Shown piece by piece: positions 15,569-24,548 of a stretch of 53,558 nucleotides of DNA. Where the stretch lies: positions 40,966 to 94,523 of the forward strand of contig VSOZ01000011.1 of the NCBI GenBank assembly GCA_009775095.1, in the 5' to 3' direction. Each line of letters begins with the position of its first letter. The first letter of the stretch is position 1. A program made the translations under genes and the position numbers. Source of the stretch: Muribaculum sp. (GTDB lineage: Bacteria; Bacteroidota; Bacteroidia; Bacteroidales; Muribaculaceae). The notes below the pieces were generated by a model. That model saw only the letters and a list, made by a program, of their open reading frames with translations, had not been told where the DNA came from and searched no databases.

Positions 15569-16489
15569 ATGGCACAATTTAGAATAAATTATCTTGGCTG
15601 CGGTTCGGCTACACCTACATTGAGGCATCTGCCGAGTTGTCAGGTCGTGGATTTCCGCGACAATCTGTTTATGGTCGACTGCGGTGAGTGCGCACAACTG
15701 TCTGTCAGACGACAGCGGCTTAAGTTTACCCGCTTGAGCCACATCTTTATCTCGCATCTTCACGGCGATCACTGTCTCGGACTTCCGGGTCTGATATCGA
15801 CACTGGCGCTTACCGGCAAGGATGGAGGGGAGATTGTCATACATACATTCAAGGAGGGCAAGGAGATATTTCAGCGCATGCTCGGTTTTTTCTGTAAGGA
15901 GATGCCGTTTGACATAAGGTATGACATAATGGATCCCAAATCTACCACCGTATTGCTTGACAACGATGCTCTTACGGTGACCTCTTTTCCGCTTTATCAC
16001 CGAATACCGTGCTGCGGATTTCTGTTTGCTGAAAAGCCCAAACCGCGACATCTGCGTGGCGACATGGTGCGTTTCCACAACGTGCCTATAAAAGAGTATC
16101 GTGCGATTAAGGAGGGGCACCCTTATGTGACTCCCGACGGTCGCACTATAGCCAATGAACTGCTTACCACTCCGGCCGATCCGTCGGTCAGCTACGCTTA
16201 CTGTTCTGACACGGTTTTTGACGAACGGGTGGCAAAGTCGGTGGAGGGGGTGCATACACTCTATCATGAGGCTACATACACTGAGGAATATGCCGACAAG
16301 GCTCATAGCCGAGGTCACTCCACAGCCGCCGAGGCGGCACGTATAGCCCGGCTCGCGGGTGCCCGGCAGCTTGTGCTCGGACACTTCTCGAAACGCTATG
16401 ATGACGAGACGCGGCATCTTGAGGAGGCGCGAGCCATATTTCCCGATACAATTATCGCCTCTGAAGGCATGAAACTTGATCTGTTATGA
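15569..16489 (+). CDS. rnz: Ribonuclease Z
   Basis: A 306-residue metallo-beta-lactamase-fold endonuclease that trims the 3' end of tRNA precursors. Zinc ligands are in SHLHGDHCLG (H63, H65, D67, H68); further motifs are SDTVFDE (~214), the H-S-RGHSTA motif (~250) and GHFSKRY (~275). The flexible-arm region lies around 165-200. ATG 15569 gives the expected N-terminus (YLGCGSATPT). A strong -7 box TAACTTTGC (15557-15565, -33-like GTTG at 15534) is only 3 nt before the ATG, implying an almost leaderless mRNA. tadA overlaps the stop by 4 nt, so the two tRNA-maturation genes are translationally coupled. Confidence 0.95.
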   Translation: MAQFRINYLGCGSATPTLRHLPSCQVVDFRDNLFMVDCGECAQLSVRRQRLKFTRLSHIFISHLHGDHCLGLPGLISTLALTGKDGGEIVIHTFKEGKEIFQRMLGFFCKEMPFDIRYDIMDPKSTTVLLDNDALTVTSFPLYHRIPCCGFLFAEKPKPRHLRGDMVRFHNVPIKEYRAIKEGHPYVTPDGRTIANELLTTPADPSVSYAYCSDTVFDERVAKSVEGVHTLYHEATYTEEYADKAHSRGHSTAAEAARIARLAGARQLVLGHFSKRYDDETRHLEEARAIFPDTIIASEGMKLDLL

Positions 16490-16950
16490 ACTCCGGATCC
16501 GTTATGAATTATAGTGAAGATGACCGCCGGTTTATGGAGCTTGCCCTTATAGAGGCGCGTATGGCATTTGATATGGATGAGGTGCCTGTAGGTGCGGTGG
16601 TGGTAAACAAGGGGCGTGTCATAGGACGGGGACATAATCTTACAGAGACGCTTAATGACGTGACCGCCCACGCCGAGATGCAGGCTATAACCGCCGCCGC
16701 CAATACACTCGGGGGCAAGTATCTGCCTGACAGCACACTGTACGTGACGGTAGAGCCGTGTGTCATGTGTGCCGGAGCCATCGGATGGAGCCAGATAAGG
16801 CGCATTGTGGTAGGGGCGTCTGATCCTAAACGAGGTTATTCTACGATTGTATCGCGTCCCCCGTTTCATCCAAAGGCGGTGGTTGTGACAGGGGTGCTGG
16901 CCGATGAATGTGCATCGCTGATGCGCGATTTTTTTGCCCGCAAGCGTTAA
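16486..16950 (+). CDS. tadA: tRNA adenosine-34 deaminase
   Basis: A 154-residue zinc deaminase that converts the wobble adenosine of tRNA-Arg(ACG) to inosine. The zinc site is complete: H62-A-E64 (HAEMQA) with E64 as proton shuttle, and PC92-VM-C95 (PCVMCAGA). Other family features are DEVPVGAVVV and the C-terminal CASLMRDFF--KR. The first ATG (16486) overlaps the rnz stop in ATGA; ATG 16504 is an alternative that would shorten it by six residues. Encoded directly behind rnz, another tRNA-processing enzyme. Confidence 0.93.
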   Translation: MNSGSVMNYSEDDRRFMELALIEARMAFDMDEVPVGAVVVNKGRVIGRGHNLTETLNDVTAHAEMQAITAAANTLGGKYLPDSTLYVTVEPCVMCAGAIGWSQIRRIVVGASDPKRGYSTIVSRPPFHPKAVVVTGVLADECASLMRDFFARKR

Positions 16951-16978
16951 AAACAGAATGAAAATACACCGGATTTTA

Positions 16979-16987
16979 TAATTTTGC
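16979..16987 (+). promoter_or_regulatory. -7 box of metH
   Basis: TAATTTTGC fits the consensus and lies 28 nt before ATG 17016. There is no room for a cobalamin riboswitch in the 65-nt gap. Confidence 0.5.
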
Positions 16988-17015
16988 ATAAGGAAAGTTA
17001 CAATCATTTTTTCTG

Positions 17016-20000
17016 ATGACAGATATTGAAAAATTACCATATGACGAGAGCGGGCGTGCTTTGTCGGCGGCTCTCGCCGAACGTATTGTAGTGCTCGACG
17101 GTGCTATGGGCACCATGATACAGCGTCAGGGCCTTTCGGAAGAGGATTTTCGCGGTGAGCGTTTTGCATCGTGGGAGTGCCGGCTGAAAGGGTGCAACGA
17201 CCTGCTGGCACTTACGCGTCCCGAACTGATTGAGTCGATACACAGGGAGTATCTTGACGCCGGGGCAAGGATTATAGAGACCGATTCGTTCAACGCCAAT
17301 GCCGTGTCGCTTGCCGATTACGGATTGTCGGATTATGCCGGTGAGATTAACCTCCGTGCGGCGGAGGTGGCACGCCGGGTCGCCGACGGTTGGATGTCGG
17401 ATAACGGCGGAGAGCGGTGTTGGGTGGCCGGTAGTGTCGGGCCTACGAGCAAGTCGCTTACCATGTCGCAGGGCCTTGATGAAGATAGCCGCGGGGCGGT
17501 TACGTGGGATTATCTTGCCGACGCTTACTTCGTGCAGTGCAGGACTCTCATAGAGGGCGGTGTGGATCTGCTGCTTATGGAGACTTCATATGACGGCCTT
17601 AATGCCAAAGCCGCGCTGTGGAGCGCCCGACGGGCCATGGAGGCTACGGGTCGACGTGTGCCGGTCATAGTGTCGATGACCCTTACGGAGTCGGGTCGCA
17701 CTCTTGCCGGTCAGACTCCGGAAGCCTTTGTCGTGACCGTATCGCACGCTGGGCCGCTTGCCGTGGGGCTGAACTGCAGTTTTGGCGCCGACAGCATGGG
17801 TCGGTACGTTGAGGCTCTCGCGCCTGTGCCTTATGCTGTGATAGTGTATCCAAATGCGGGATTGCCCAACGAAATGGGTGAGTATGACCAGACTCCCGCC
17901 GATATGGCGAAGATGATAGAGCCTATGCTGGCAGGCGGGCTCGTAAATATAGTCGGTGGATGTTGCGGCACCACTCCGGCCCACATAGCGGCGATTGCCG
18001 AAGCCGCATCGCGCCACAAACCGCGTGCCATACCGGCCCGGGAGAATGAGATGACGCTTGCCGGACTTGAGGCTCTGACGGTGACTCCGTCGCGCAACTT
18101 TGTAAATGTGGGCGAGCGGTGCAATGTGGCCGGTAGCCGCAAGTTTCTGCGATTGATAAAAGAAAACAATATAGATGAGGCGGTTGATATAGCCCGTCGT
18201 CAGGTGGATGACGGCGCCGGCATAGTTGACGTGAACATGGACGATGCCATGCTTGACGCACCGCGGGAGATGTTCCGCTTTATAAGCCGGCTCGGGGTTG
18301 AACCCGATGTGGCCAAAGTGCCGTTGATGATAGACTCTTCGGACTGGAACACAATAACGGCGGCGCTGAAGTGTGTTCAAGGACGCCCGATAGTAAACTC
18401 CATAAGCCTTAAAGAGGGTGAGGCCGCATTTCTGAAGAAAGCGCGTCATATAAAAGAGATGGGCGCCGCTGTAGTTGTTATGACCTTTGACGAGGCCGGG
18501 CAGGCCGATACGTTTCAACGGCGGGTGGAGGTATGTGGCCGTGCATACCGATTGCTTACGGAGGTTGTGGGCATCAGCGGATGTGATATCGTGTTTGACC
18601 CCAATGTGCTCGCGGTAGCTACAGGTATAGAGGCCCACAACTCCTATGCCGCCGATTTTCTCGACAGTGTGGCGTGGATAAAAATCCATCTTCCCGGGGC
18701 CAAAGTGAGCGGCGGTGTCAGCAATCTGTCGTTTTCGTTCCGCGGCAACAACTATGTGCGTGAGGCCATGCACTCGCTGTTTCTCTATCACGCCATAGGG
18801 CGCGGTATGGACATGGCTATTGTGAACCCCGCCGCTATCATGAATGTCGAGGATATAGAACCCTCTTTACGTAAGGCTATCGACGATGTGCTGCTGAACA
18901 CTGATGCCGGAGCCACCGATCGACTCATTACCGAGGCCGAAAAACTGAAAGGCGAAAAGGCTCCCGTCAACAAGGGTGTGACTGCCGCTGACGAAAATAT
19001 GGATGCCGCCGCGAGGATAGAGCGGATGCTTGTAGCCGGTGTTTATGAAGGTATGGAGAGTAGTCTTGAGGAAGCCATGAAAGAGTGTGGCTCGGCAGTC
19101 GGTGTTATCGACGGCCCGCTTATGGCCGGTATGAACAGGGTAGGCGAGTTGTTTGGCAAAGGCAAACTGTTTCTGCCTCAGGTTGTAAAGAGCGCACGCA
19201 CGATGAAGCAGGCCGTGACATGGCTTACTCCCTATATAGAGGAGGAGAAGAGCCGGTCGGGGGCGTCATCGTCGGGGCGTATGGTCATAGCCACCGTGAA
19301 GGGCGACGTACACGACATAGGCAAGAATATAGTGAGTGTGATAATGAACTGCAACGGTGTCGACATGATCGATATGGGCGTCATGGTGCCCGGTGAAGAT
19401 ATTGTGGCGCGTGCCGTAGAGGAGAATGCTGACTTCGTGGGGCTTAGCGGGCTTATCACTCCGTCACTTGACGAGATGTGTCATGTGGCCCGGCTTATGG
19501 AGGCGCGCGGTCTCAGGATACCGTTGCTCATAGGGGGCGCCACCGCTTCGGCCCTTCATACGGCGGTCAAGATAGCTCCGTGCTATAGCGGTCCGGTGAT
19601 ATACACACGTGATGCCGCCATGATGCCGTCGGTGACCCAGCGTCTTCTCAATCCGCTGACCCGCGACGCCATGATAGATGAAGTCCGTGCCGAGCAGTCA
19701 CGGCTGCGTGAAGAGTACGGAGTACGTGAACCGCTGTTGTCGCTTGACGAAGCGCGTCGTCATAGGCCTGAATTGGATTATCATTGCTACCGCCCCGCTA
19801 TGCCGGGCGTTCATGAACTGTCATTCGGTATTGACGAGGTGCGACGCTTCATAAACTGGAGGCCGTTTCTTGCGGCATGGAAGCTCGATGCGTCCTATGC
19901 GTCGATCATGGATATAGAGGGATGCGATCATTGCCGCGCGCAGTGGCTTGCGTCGGTACCAACCGATAAGGTAAACAAGGCTGCGGAGGCCATGCAGTTG

Positions 20001-20726
20001 CTTAAAGAGGCAGGGCGTATGCTTGATGAGCTGGCTCGTGACAACATGAAGTTGTCGGCCAAAGTGGTGCTGTTGCCGGCCGGTTCTTATGACGATACTA
20101 TAGTGGTGGACTGCGATAGCTCGAGAATTGAGCTGCCGGTTTTGCGTCAGCAGCGTCCGGATGGAGGCGGTGAGTGCGTAGCATTGTCAGATTACATATG
20201 CCCCATAGGTGATGACGGGGCGCTGAAAGACTTCGCTGGAGTCTTTGCAGTTACCTCCGGACCGTTGCCTGCAGAGCGTATAAAACGCTACCGTGAGGCA
20301 GGCGACGACTATAAGGCAATACTTATGCAGACTGTGGCTGACCGTCTTGTAGAGGCCGCTACGGAGCTTATGCACCTTGTCGTGCGAAGAAAACTTTGGG
20401 GATATGCAGTCGACGAGGAAGATAATGCCGGCAATAGGCTTCGTCAGTATTATAAAGGTATCCGTCCGGCCATAGGCTATCCGTCATTGCCCGACCAGTC
20501 GCTGATATTTGTGACCGACCGCATAATGGATTATGCCGGTATGGGTATAACCGTGACTGAAAACGGAGCCATGTCGCCTGCCGCTTCCACGACGGGGCTT
20601 ATTCTGTCGCACCCCGACAGCCGTTATTTTATAGTAGGTGATATCGATCCGCGACAGCGCGACGACTATAGGAGACGTCGCGGTATGTCGGAGGATGACT
20701 TGGCGAAATTTCTTCCGCGTGGATGA
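17016..20726 (+). CDS. metH: Cobalamin-dependent methionine synthase
   Basis: A 1236-residue four-module enzyme, full length for the family, that transfers a methyl group from methyltetrahydrofolate via cobalamin to homocysteine. Homocysteine module (~20-335): LDGAMGTMIQ and zinc cysteines in GLNCSFGA and GGCCGTTP. Folate module (~350-625): NVGERCNVAGSRKF, DVNMDD, IDSSDWN. Cobalamin module (~650-890): the cap helices, then DVHDIGKN with lower ligand H766, GLSGLITPSLDEM and GGATAS. Reactivation (AdoMet-binding) module (~905-1230): AARLVEA-like VADRLVEAATELMH and GIRPAIGYPSLPDQS. It closes the methyl cycle with mtnN and luxS. It has its own promoter and requires B12, which gut Bacteroidota usually import. 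Confidence 0.97.
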   Translation: MTDIEKLPYDESGRALSAALAERIVVLDGAMGTMIQRQGLSEEDFRGERFASWECRLKGCNDLLALTRPELIESIHREYLDAGARIIETDSFNANAVSLADYGLSDYAGEINLRAAEVARRVADGWMSDNGGERCWVAGSVGPTSKSLTMSQGLDEDSRGAVTWDYLADAYFVQCRTLIEGGVDLLLMETSYDGLNAKAALWSARRAMEATGRRVPVIVSMTLTESGRTLAGQTPEAFVVTVSHAGPLAVGLNCSFGADSMGRYVEALAPVPYAVIVYPNAGLPNEMGEYDQTPADMAKMIEPMLAGGLVNIVGGCCGTTPAHIAAIAEAASRHKPRAIPARENEMTLAGLEALTVTPSRNFVNVGERCNVAGSRKFLRLIKENNIDEAVDIARRQVDDGAGIVDVNMDDAMLDAPREMFRFISRLGVEPDVAKVPLMIDSSDWNTITAALKCVQGRPIVNSISLKEGEAAFLKKARHIKEMGAAVVVMTFDEAGQADTFQRRVEVCGRAYRLLTEVVGISGCDIVFDPNVLAVATGIEAHNSYAADFLDSVAWIKIHLPGAKVSGGVSNLSFSFRGNNYVREAMHSLFLYHAIGRGMDMAIVNPAAIMNVEDIEPSLRKAIDDVLLNTDAGATDRLITEAEKLKGEKAPVNKGVTAADENMDAAARIERMLVAGVYEGMESSLEEAMKECGSAVGVIDGPLMAGMNRVGELFGKGKLFLPQVVKSARTMKQAVTWLTPYIEEEKSRSGASSSGRMVIATVKGDVHDIGKNIVSVIMNCNGVDMIDMGVMVPGEDIVARAVEENADFVGLSGLITPSLDEMCHVARLMEARGLRIPLLIGGATASALHTAVKIAPCYSGPVIYTRDAAMMPSVTQRLLNPLTRDAMIDEVRAEQSRLREEYGVREPLLSLDEARRHRPELDYHCYRPAMPGVHELSFGIDEVRRFINWRPFLAAWKLDASYASIMDIEGCDHCRAQWLASVPTDKVNKAAEAMQLLKEAGRMLDELARDNMKLSAKVVLLPAGSYDDTIVVDCDSSRIELPVLRQQRPDGGGECVALSDYICPIGDDGALKDFAGVFAVTSGPLPAERIKRYREAGDDYKAILMQTVADRLVEAATELMHLVVRRKLWGYAVDEEDNAGNRLRQYYKGIRPAIGYPSLPDQSLIFVTDRIMDYAGMGITVTENGAMSPAASTTGLILSHPDSRYFIVGDIDPRQRDDYRRRRGMSEDDLAKFLPRG

Positions 20727-20731
20727 GTGTC

Positions 20732-21130
20732 TCAGGGCTGAGGCAGCCTTGTGGCTTCCAGTATGGGCAGATTTGTTTCCGTGGGCACGTAGATGACTGT
20801 CTTGTTGTTGAGGTCGCTCTGCTGTCGTACCCATAGATACTGTATGTAAGTGGGCGTAAGGCTTCCGTTCTCGATGCGGATGGCCTCGGCTGCGCCGCGT
20901 GCACGCTCGATTTCGGCCTGAGCGTTGAGTTTCTCGGCTTCGAGATTGGCTTTGGCCTCTTCAATTTTGATTTTACGGTTTTGTTCGGCTTTGGCAAATT
21001 CGGCACGTCCCGACATCTCCTGCTGCCATACGTTGTAGTAGGGTATGGCTATGAATGCGCCGAGAAGAAGCACTATGCCTGCCAGCACGCAGAGTGCCGT
21101 GGTGAGATAAATTTTTGAATTGGGTTTCAT
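20732..21130 (-). CDS. Short membrane-anchored SPFH/band-7-like protein
   Basis: A 132-residue protein: one N-terminal membrane span (~8-30, YLTTALCVLAGIVLLLGAF), then a long charged coiled coil (~40-90, FAKAEQNRKIKIEEAKANLEAEKL... AEIERARGAAEAIRI) and a C-terminal segment (YIQYLWVRQQSDLNNKTVIYVPTETNLPILEA) resembling the end of stomatin/prohibitin proteins. The SPFH core domain is missing. Repeated AEAE-like helices and the TNLPILEATR end are typical of a small family common in Bacteroidota; its role is unknown, possibly a scaffold in the inner membrane. It is 29 nt downstream of the muramidase-like gene and converges with metH with only 5 nt between. Confidence 0.65.
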   Translation of the reverse strand: MKPNSKIYLTTALCVLAGIVLLLGAFIAIPYYNVWQQEMSGRAEFAKAEQNRKIKIEEAKANLEAEKLNAQAEIERARGAAEAIRIENGSLTPTYIQYLWVRQQSDLNNKTVIYVPTETNLPILEATRLPQP

Positions 21131-21159
21131 TGTGTTGTGATATTGGTTTATTGTGATTG

Positions 21160-21900
21160 TTAATCTGTTGTATTTTTACGAATACGTTTGTAGGCATTGG
21201 CCATGCGTGTATGATAACGTCGCTTTCTATAGGATGGTCCGTTGTATCGTCGGGCGAAGCCGGCCCAATCTTTTTTGCGGAGAAAGCGGTTCATGCCGCC
21301 GTTTATCACGAAACTGACAAACAAGTCGAGCTGGTCTTGCTCCGACCGTGACATGCGCATGACAAAGTCTTCGCGCGACGAAGCACCGCACTTCTTCCAG
21401 TTGAAGCCTCCTATCTGAAACATGCCCCAGAAAGTGCCCTCTATAGCGGCTGTCGAGTCGATTGACATGGCTCCCGCCAACCGTGCGTGCTGCGCTGCCT
21501 GACGAGAACCGTAGCGGCGTATGTCGGGGCGGGCAAATACTTCTCGGTGGCTTCGTGTATACTTTGAAAGTTTTATTCCCCTCTTTGCCGCGGCTCTCCT
21601 GAACATGGTGAGATCAAAGTTTATAAGCGGCATGCCGGATGCGTGAAAACCGTTATGTTTACGTCCCGCTTCAATCTCCACTACTGCCTTTATGACGGCA
21701 GTCTCCACGCCGAGCCTTTCTGCGGCTTTACGGTAGTCCTCTTCCGAGAGGGGCACAATGGAGTCGGCGGTCTGCTCGGTCGCTGCTTTACAGTCGGTGA
21801 CAAGCAAACTGTCGGGCATGCCTGTCACTGCCGAGGTGTCGGGTCCGGCTTGTAGCGATAATGCCGATATGGCGGCGAGACAGACTATGAAGCTGGGCAT
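21160..21900 (-). CDS. Secreted N-acetylmuramidase-family protein
   Basis: A 246-residue protein matching the N-acetylmuramidase domain (PF11860). ATG 21900 is preferred: a signal peptide follows at once (MPSFIVCLAAISALSLQAG), whereas a GTG at 21930 would put the start inside the pepD terminator. The domain (~60-240) shows VETAVIKAVVEIEAG with the likely catalytic glutamate in EIEAG, HASGMPLINFDLTMF, EGTFWGMFQIGGFNWKKCG and the C-terminal WAGFARRYNGPSY. It would cut glycan strands of peptidoglycan in the periplasm. The family is often phage-linked, but no phage genes are near. The SPFH-like gene follows 29 nt downstream. Confidence 0.82.
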   Translation of the reverse strand: MPSFIVCLAAISALSLQAGPDTSAVTGMPDSLLVTDCKAATEQTADSIVPLSEEDYRKAAERLGVETAVIKAVVEIEAGRKHNGFHASGMPLINFDLTMFRRAAAKRGIKLSKYTRSHREVFARPDIRRYGSRQAAQHARLAGAMSIDSTAAIEGTFWGMFQIGGFNWKKCGASSREDFVMRMSRSEQDQLDLFVSFVINGGMNRFLRKKDWAGFARRYNGPSYRKRRYHTRMANAYKRIRKNTTD

Positions 21901-21925
21901 GGGCCTATATATCCGTATAAAAAAC

Positions 21926-21963
21926 GCCACAGCATGCGGATATGCAATAACCGGAGCTGTGGC
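21926..21963 (-). terminator. Terminator of pepD
   Basis: GCCACAGC (21926-21933) pairs with GCTGTGGC (21956-21963), with CCG/CGG pairs adding to the stem; on the minus strand it is followed by GTTTTTTAT. It begins 16 nt after the pepD stop. Confidence 0.8.
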
Positions 21964-21979
21964 GCTGTGTTATAACTCG

Positions 21980-23440
21980 TTATTTGCCGAGTTCGGCTAC
22001 CTTTTTGAGGATAAGGGTTAGCTGATTCCAGAATTTTTCAACTGCGGGTATGTGCATTTTCTCCGACGGAGAGTGTACGCCTCGCAGGGTGGGACCGAAC
22101 GATACCATGTCGAGGTGCGGATACTTGGTGAGGAAAAGACCGCATTCAAGACCTGCGTGAATGGCCTTTATGGCGGGCTTGACACCGTAGAGTTCCTCAT
22201 AAGCGTCGCTTGCTATCTTCATGATGGTCGAGTTCATGTTGGGTGCCCATCCGGGATATCCGTCACCGTGGGTGACTTTCGCTCCGGCAAGAAGGAATAC
22301 GGCCTCTACCTGACGGGCTATATCCCATTTGCGCGACTCTACCGAGCTGCGCTGGCTTGTGGTGATAAGGATGGTGGAGTCAGGCTGCATTTTGACGGCG
22401 GCAAGATTGGTTGAGGTCTCTACAAGTCCTTCGAGTTCATGACTCATCGATATGACACCGTGGGGGCATGCGTAGAGTGCCCGGATAAGATTGAGGCTCG
22501 TGGTGCTGTCGATGGCGTACTGGGGTTTGTCGACACTCTCGATGGTAATCTTCATATTGGGGTCGGTGACCTTGTACTCGTTTTCAACGGCAGCCACAAA
22601 TTCGTTGAATGCCACGATGACTTTCTCCTTTTTGGAAGAGGGTACGCCGAATACGGCATGTGCGGCGCGCGGGATCGCGTTGCGCAGGTTGCCACCGCTT
22701 ATCTCGGCGAGGGTCACGGTCTCGTCACATGTAAGTCTGAACAGGAAGCGGGCGAGGAGTTTGTTGGAGTTGGCGCGTCCTTCATGTATGTCGCCGCCGG
22801 AGTGTCCTCCGCTGAGGTTTGACAGGTCGATGTGGAACCAGTGATTGTCAGCGGGAGCCATTTCGCGCTTGTACTCGAACGTTACCGTTGTGTCGACACC
22901 GCCGGCGCATCCGATAAATACCTCGCCGTCATCCTCCGAGTCGAGGTTTAGCAGGATTGTGCCGTTCATCATGTCGGCGCCGAGATTGTTGGCTCCGGTC
23001 ATGCCGGTCTCTTCATCGACTGTAAATAGAGCCTCCACCGGACCGTGTTCAAGCGAGTCGTCGGCCATTACGGCGAGCGAAGCGGCCATGCCTATACCGT
23101 TGTCGGCGCCGAGAGTCGTACCGTCGGCATGTACCCAGTCGCCGTCTATGATAGTGGTGATGGGGTTGTTTTCGAAGTCGAAGTTCTTATCGTTGGATTC
23201 ACACACCATGTCCATGTGTCCCTGCAGGATCACTGTGGGCGCGTTTTCATATCCCGGGGTGGCGGCCTTGCTCATGACTACGTTGCCTACGGCATCGGTC
23301 TTTACGGCGATATTATGCTTGCTTGCGAAATCGAGCAGGTATTCGCGTATCTTTTCCTCCTTTTTCGAGGGACGGGGAACTTTGGTTATCTGGTCGAATA
23401 TCGACCAGATGAGAGTCGGTTTCAGATCCTTGATTGTCAT
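21980..23440 (-). CDS. pepD: Aminoacyl-histidine dipeptidase (M20 family)
   Basis: A 486-residue cytosolic metallopeptidase that splits Xaa-His dipeptides such as carnosine. Metal-site segments are LQGHMDMVCE (His and Asp ligands), GTTLGADNGIGMA, FTVDEETGMTGA with the catalytic glutamate pair and DSEDDGEVFIGCAGG; the lid/dimerisation domain (~190-390) has SGGHSGGDIHEGR, and the C-terminal ligand lies in GPTLRGVHSPSEKM. Length and motif order match PepD. It is monocistronic, ending in a strong terminator. It provides amino acids from peptides, in line with a gut habitat. Confidence 0.95.
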   Translation of the reverse strand: MTIKDLKPTLIWSIFDQITKVPRPSKKEEKIREYLLDFASKHNIAVKTDAVGNVVMSKAATPGYENAPTVILQGHMDMVCESNDKNFDFENNPITTIIDGDWVHADGTTLGADNGIGMAASLAVMADDSLEHGPVEALFTVDEETGMTGANNLGADMMNGTILLNLDSEDDGEVFIGCAGGVDTTVTFEYKREMAPADNHWFHIDLSNLSGGHSGGDIHEGRANSNKLLARFLFRLTCDETVTLAEISGGNLRNAIPRAAHAVFGVPSSKKEKVIVAFNEFVAAVENEYKVTDPNMKITIESVDKPQYAIDSTTSLNLIRALYACPHGVISMSHELEGLVETSTNLAAVKMQPDSTILITTSQRSSVESRKWDIARQVEAVFLLAGAKVTHGDGYPGWAPNMNSTIMKIASDAYEELYGVKPAIKAIHAGLECGLFLTKYPHLDMVSFGPTLRGVHSPSEKMHIPAVEKFWNQLTLILKKVAELGK

Positions 23441-23579
23441 AATTAAAAAATGTACTTATTGTGTAAGATGATGTTTTAAATCTCGGTCGGAATGTGTATA
23501 AAATTGTTAAATAATTCACATTTCGCACCCTAAGTTACAAAATAAAATTTAGATATTACCAAAATTTATTTTCCTTTCT

Positions 23580-23588
23580 TATATTTGC
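23580..23588 (+). promoter_or_regulatory. -7 box of the 47-residue protein/OmpH-like unit
   Basis: TATATTTGC matches the consensus and lies 22 nt before the GTG at 23611. It is the only good promoter seen in 23441-23610. Confidence 0.5.
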
Positions 23589-23610
23589 ACCGTAAAAACG
23601 TAAAGGCATA

Positions 23611-23754
23611 GTGAAACTCGTAGTCCTGTCAATAATATTGCTTGCTCTTGCAATGGTGCTTTTGGGAGTAAAAGTATTTTTTGTTAAAGGCGGACGGTTT
23701 CCGTCAGGGCACGCTCATGACATACCGGCTTTACGTGACAAAAAGGAACAATAA
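23611..23754 (+). CDS. 47-residue single-span membrane protein (GTG start)
   Basis: A short frame starting with GTG: one membrane span (~1-24, MKLVVLSIILLALAMVLLGV) followed by a conserved-looking soluble tail KVFFVKGGRFPSGHAHDIPALRDK. I recall similar very short proteins in other Bacteroidales, with the same KGG-FPS-H-HD-ALR pattern, usually annotated as hypothetical. The histidines could bind metal, but this is a guess. A consensus promoter sits just upstream, and the OmpH-like gene starts 26 nt after the stop, which supports real expression. Confidence 0.7.
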   Translation: MKLVVLSIILLALAMVLLGVKVFFVKGGRFPSGHAHDIPALRDKKEQ

Positions 23755-23780
23755 ACTAAAAATTACATTAACATATTACA

Positions 23781-24374
23781 ATGAAGAAACTCGCACTTTG
23801 TGCCAAGTCACTTATGCTCATGTTGGCTGTAGTAGCAATGTCCTGCTCCAACAACGCCCCCGCCGACAAACAGAACGCAACCTCGGCATCTTCTGAAAAA
23901 ACAGGTTCTTTAAACATACGTTATATTGATGCCGACTCTATCGCGGCTCACTATAATCTTGCAAAGGACTTCAGCGAAGCTCAATTGCGCTCGATAAGCA
24001 AGATAGACAACGCCCAGCGTACACGCGGAGCCGAGTTGCAGAAGCTTGCCAACTCCATCCAGCAGAAAGTGAACAGCAACGGCTACCTCTCGCAGGCAAG
24101 CTATGAGGAAGACATGAAAAACCTTAACAAGAAGCAGGCCGATGCCGAAAACTACCTTGCCAGCCTTCAGCGTGAGGCCCAGCAGGAGATGCTTCAGCAG
24201 CAGATGCAGCTCAGCGACTCTATCGCGGCATTTATAAAGGACTATAACGCCAAGATGCACTACGACATGATACTATACAAGGCTGCCGGAGTGTATTTCA
24301 ACCCCGAGCTTGACATCACTGACGAAGTCATCAAGGGTCTTAACGCACGCTACAACAAGGTAAGCGAAAAATAA
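23781..24374 (+). CDS. OmpH/Skp-like lipoprotein
   Basis: A 197-residue protein with a lipoprotein signal (lipobox VAMSC, about residue 22) and a long helical middle (~60-165: AQLRSISKIDNAQRTRGAELQKL... QQEMLQQQMQLSDSIAAFIKDY) typical of OmpH/Skp. It also keeps the family's N-terminal RYIDADSIAAHY strand and C-terminal YFNPELDITDEVIKGLN strand. Skp-type proteins form trimeric tentacles that shield outer-membrane proteins in the periplasm; a lipid-anchored version is common in Bacteroidota. It follows the 47-residue membrane protein and ends before a hairpin at 24398-24427. Confidence 0.88.
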   Translation: MKKLALCAKSLMLMLAVVAMSCSNNAPADKQNATSASSEKTGSLNIRYIDADSIAAHYNLAKDFSEAQLRSISKIDNAQRTRGAELQKLANSIQQKVNSNGYLSQASYEEDMKNLNKKQADAENYLASLQREAQQEMLQQQMQLSDSIAAFIKDYNAKMHYDMILYKAAGVYFNPELDITDEVIKGLNARYNKVSEK

Positions 24375-24397
24375 TAATCGCTTGATGCCGTACAATA

Positions 24398-24427
24398 CAA
24401 GGACACACCCCTGCCGGTGTGTCCTTG
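24398..24427 (+). terminator. Hairpin after the OmpH-like gene
   Basis: CAAGGACACACC (24398-24409) pairs perfectly with GGTGTGTCCTTG (24416-24427) around a 6-nt loop. There is no clear T-tract, so termination is likely but not certain. Confidence 0.65.
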
Positions 24428-24548
24428 CGTGCATTTACGGGTAAACTTAACGCCCTCTCGCGGCGTTTAAATAAAAAACGAGATAAAAGGGCGGGTTAAT
24501 GCCGCTTTTTGACTATTTTCGCGTAACGATTTATTTATTGAGAAGATA

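Noticed and set aside
15485..16417. 310-codon minus-strand frame
   Set aside because: Antisense to ribonuclease Z, which has all zinc-site motifs; composition is atypical.
16951..17015. Cobalamin riboswitch ahead of metH
   Set aside because: Only 65 nt are available and a promoter box occupies them; a B12 riboswitch needs roughly 200 nt.
17586..18791. 401-codon minus-strand frame
   Set aside because: Antisense to metH; long only because of codon composition on the coding strand.
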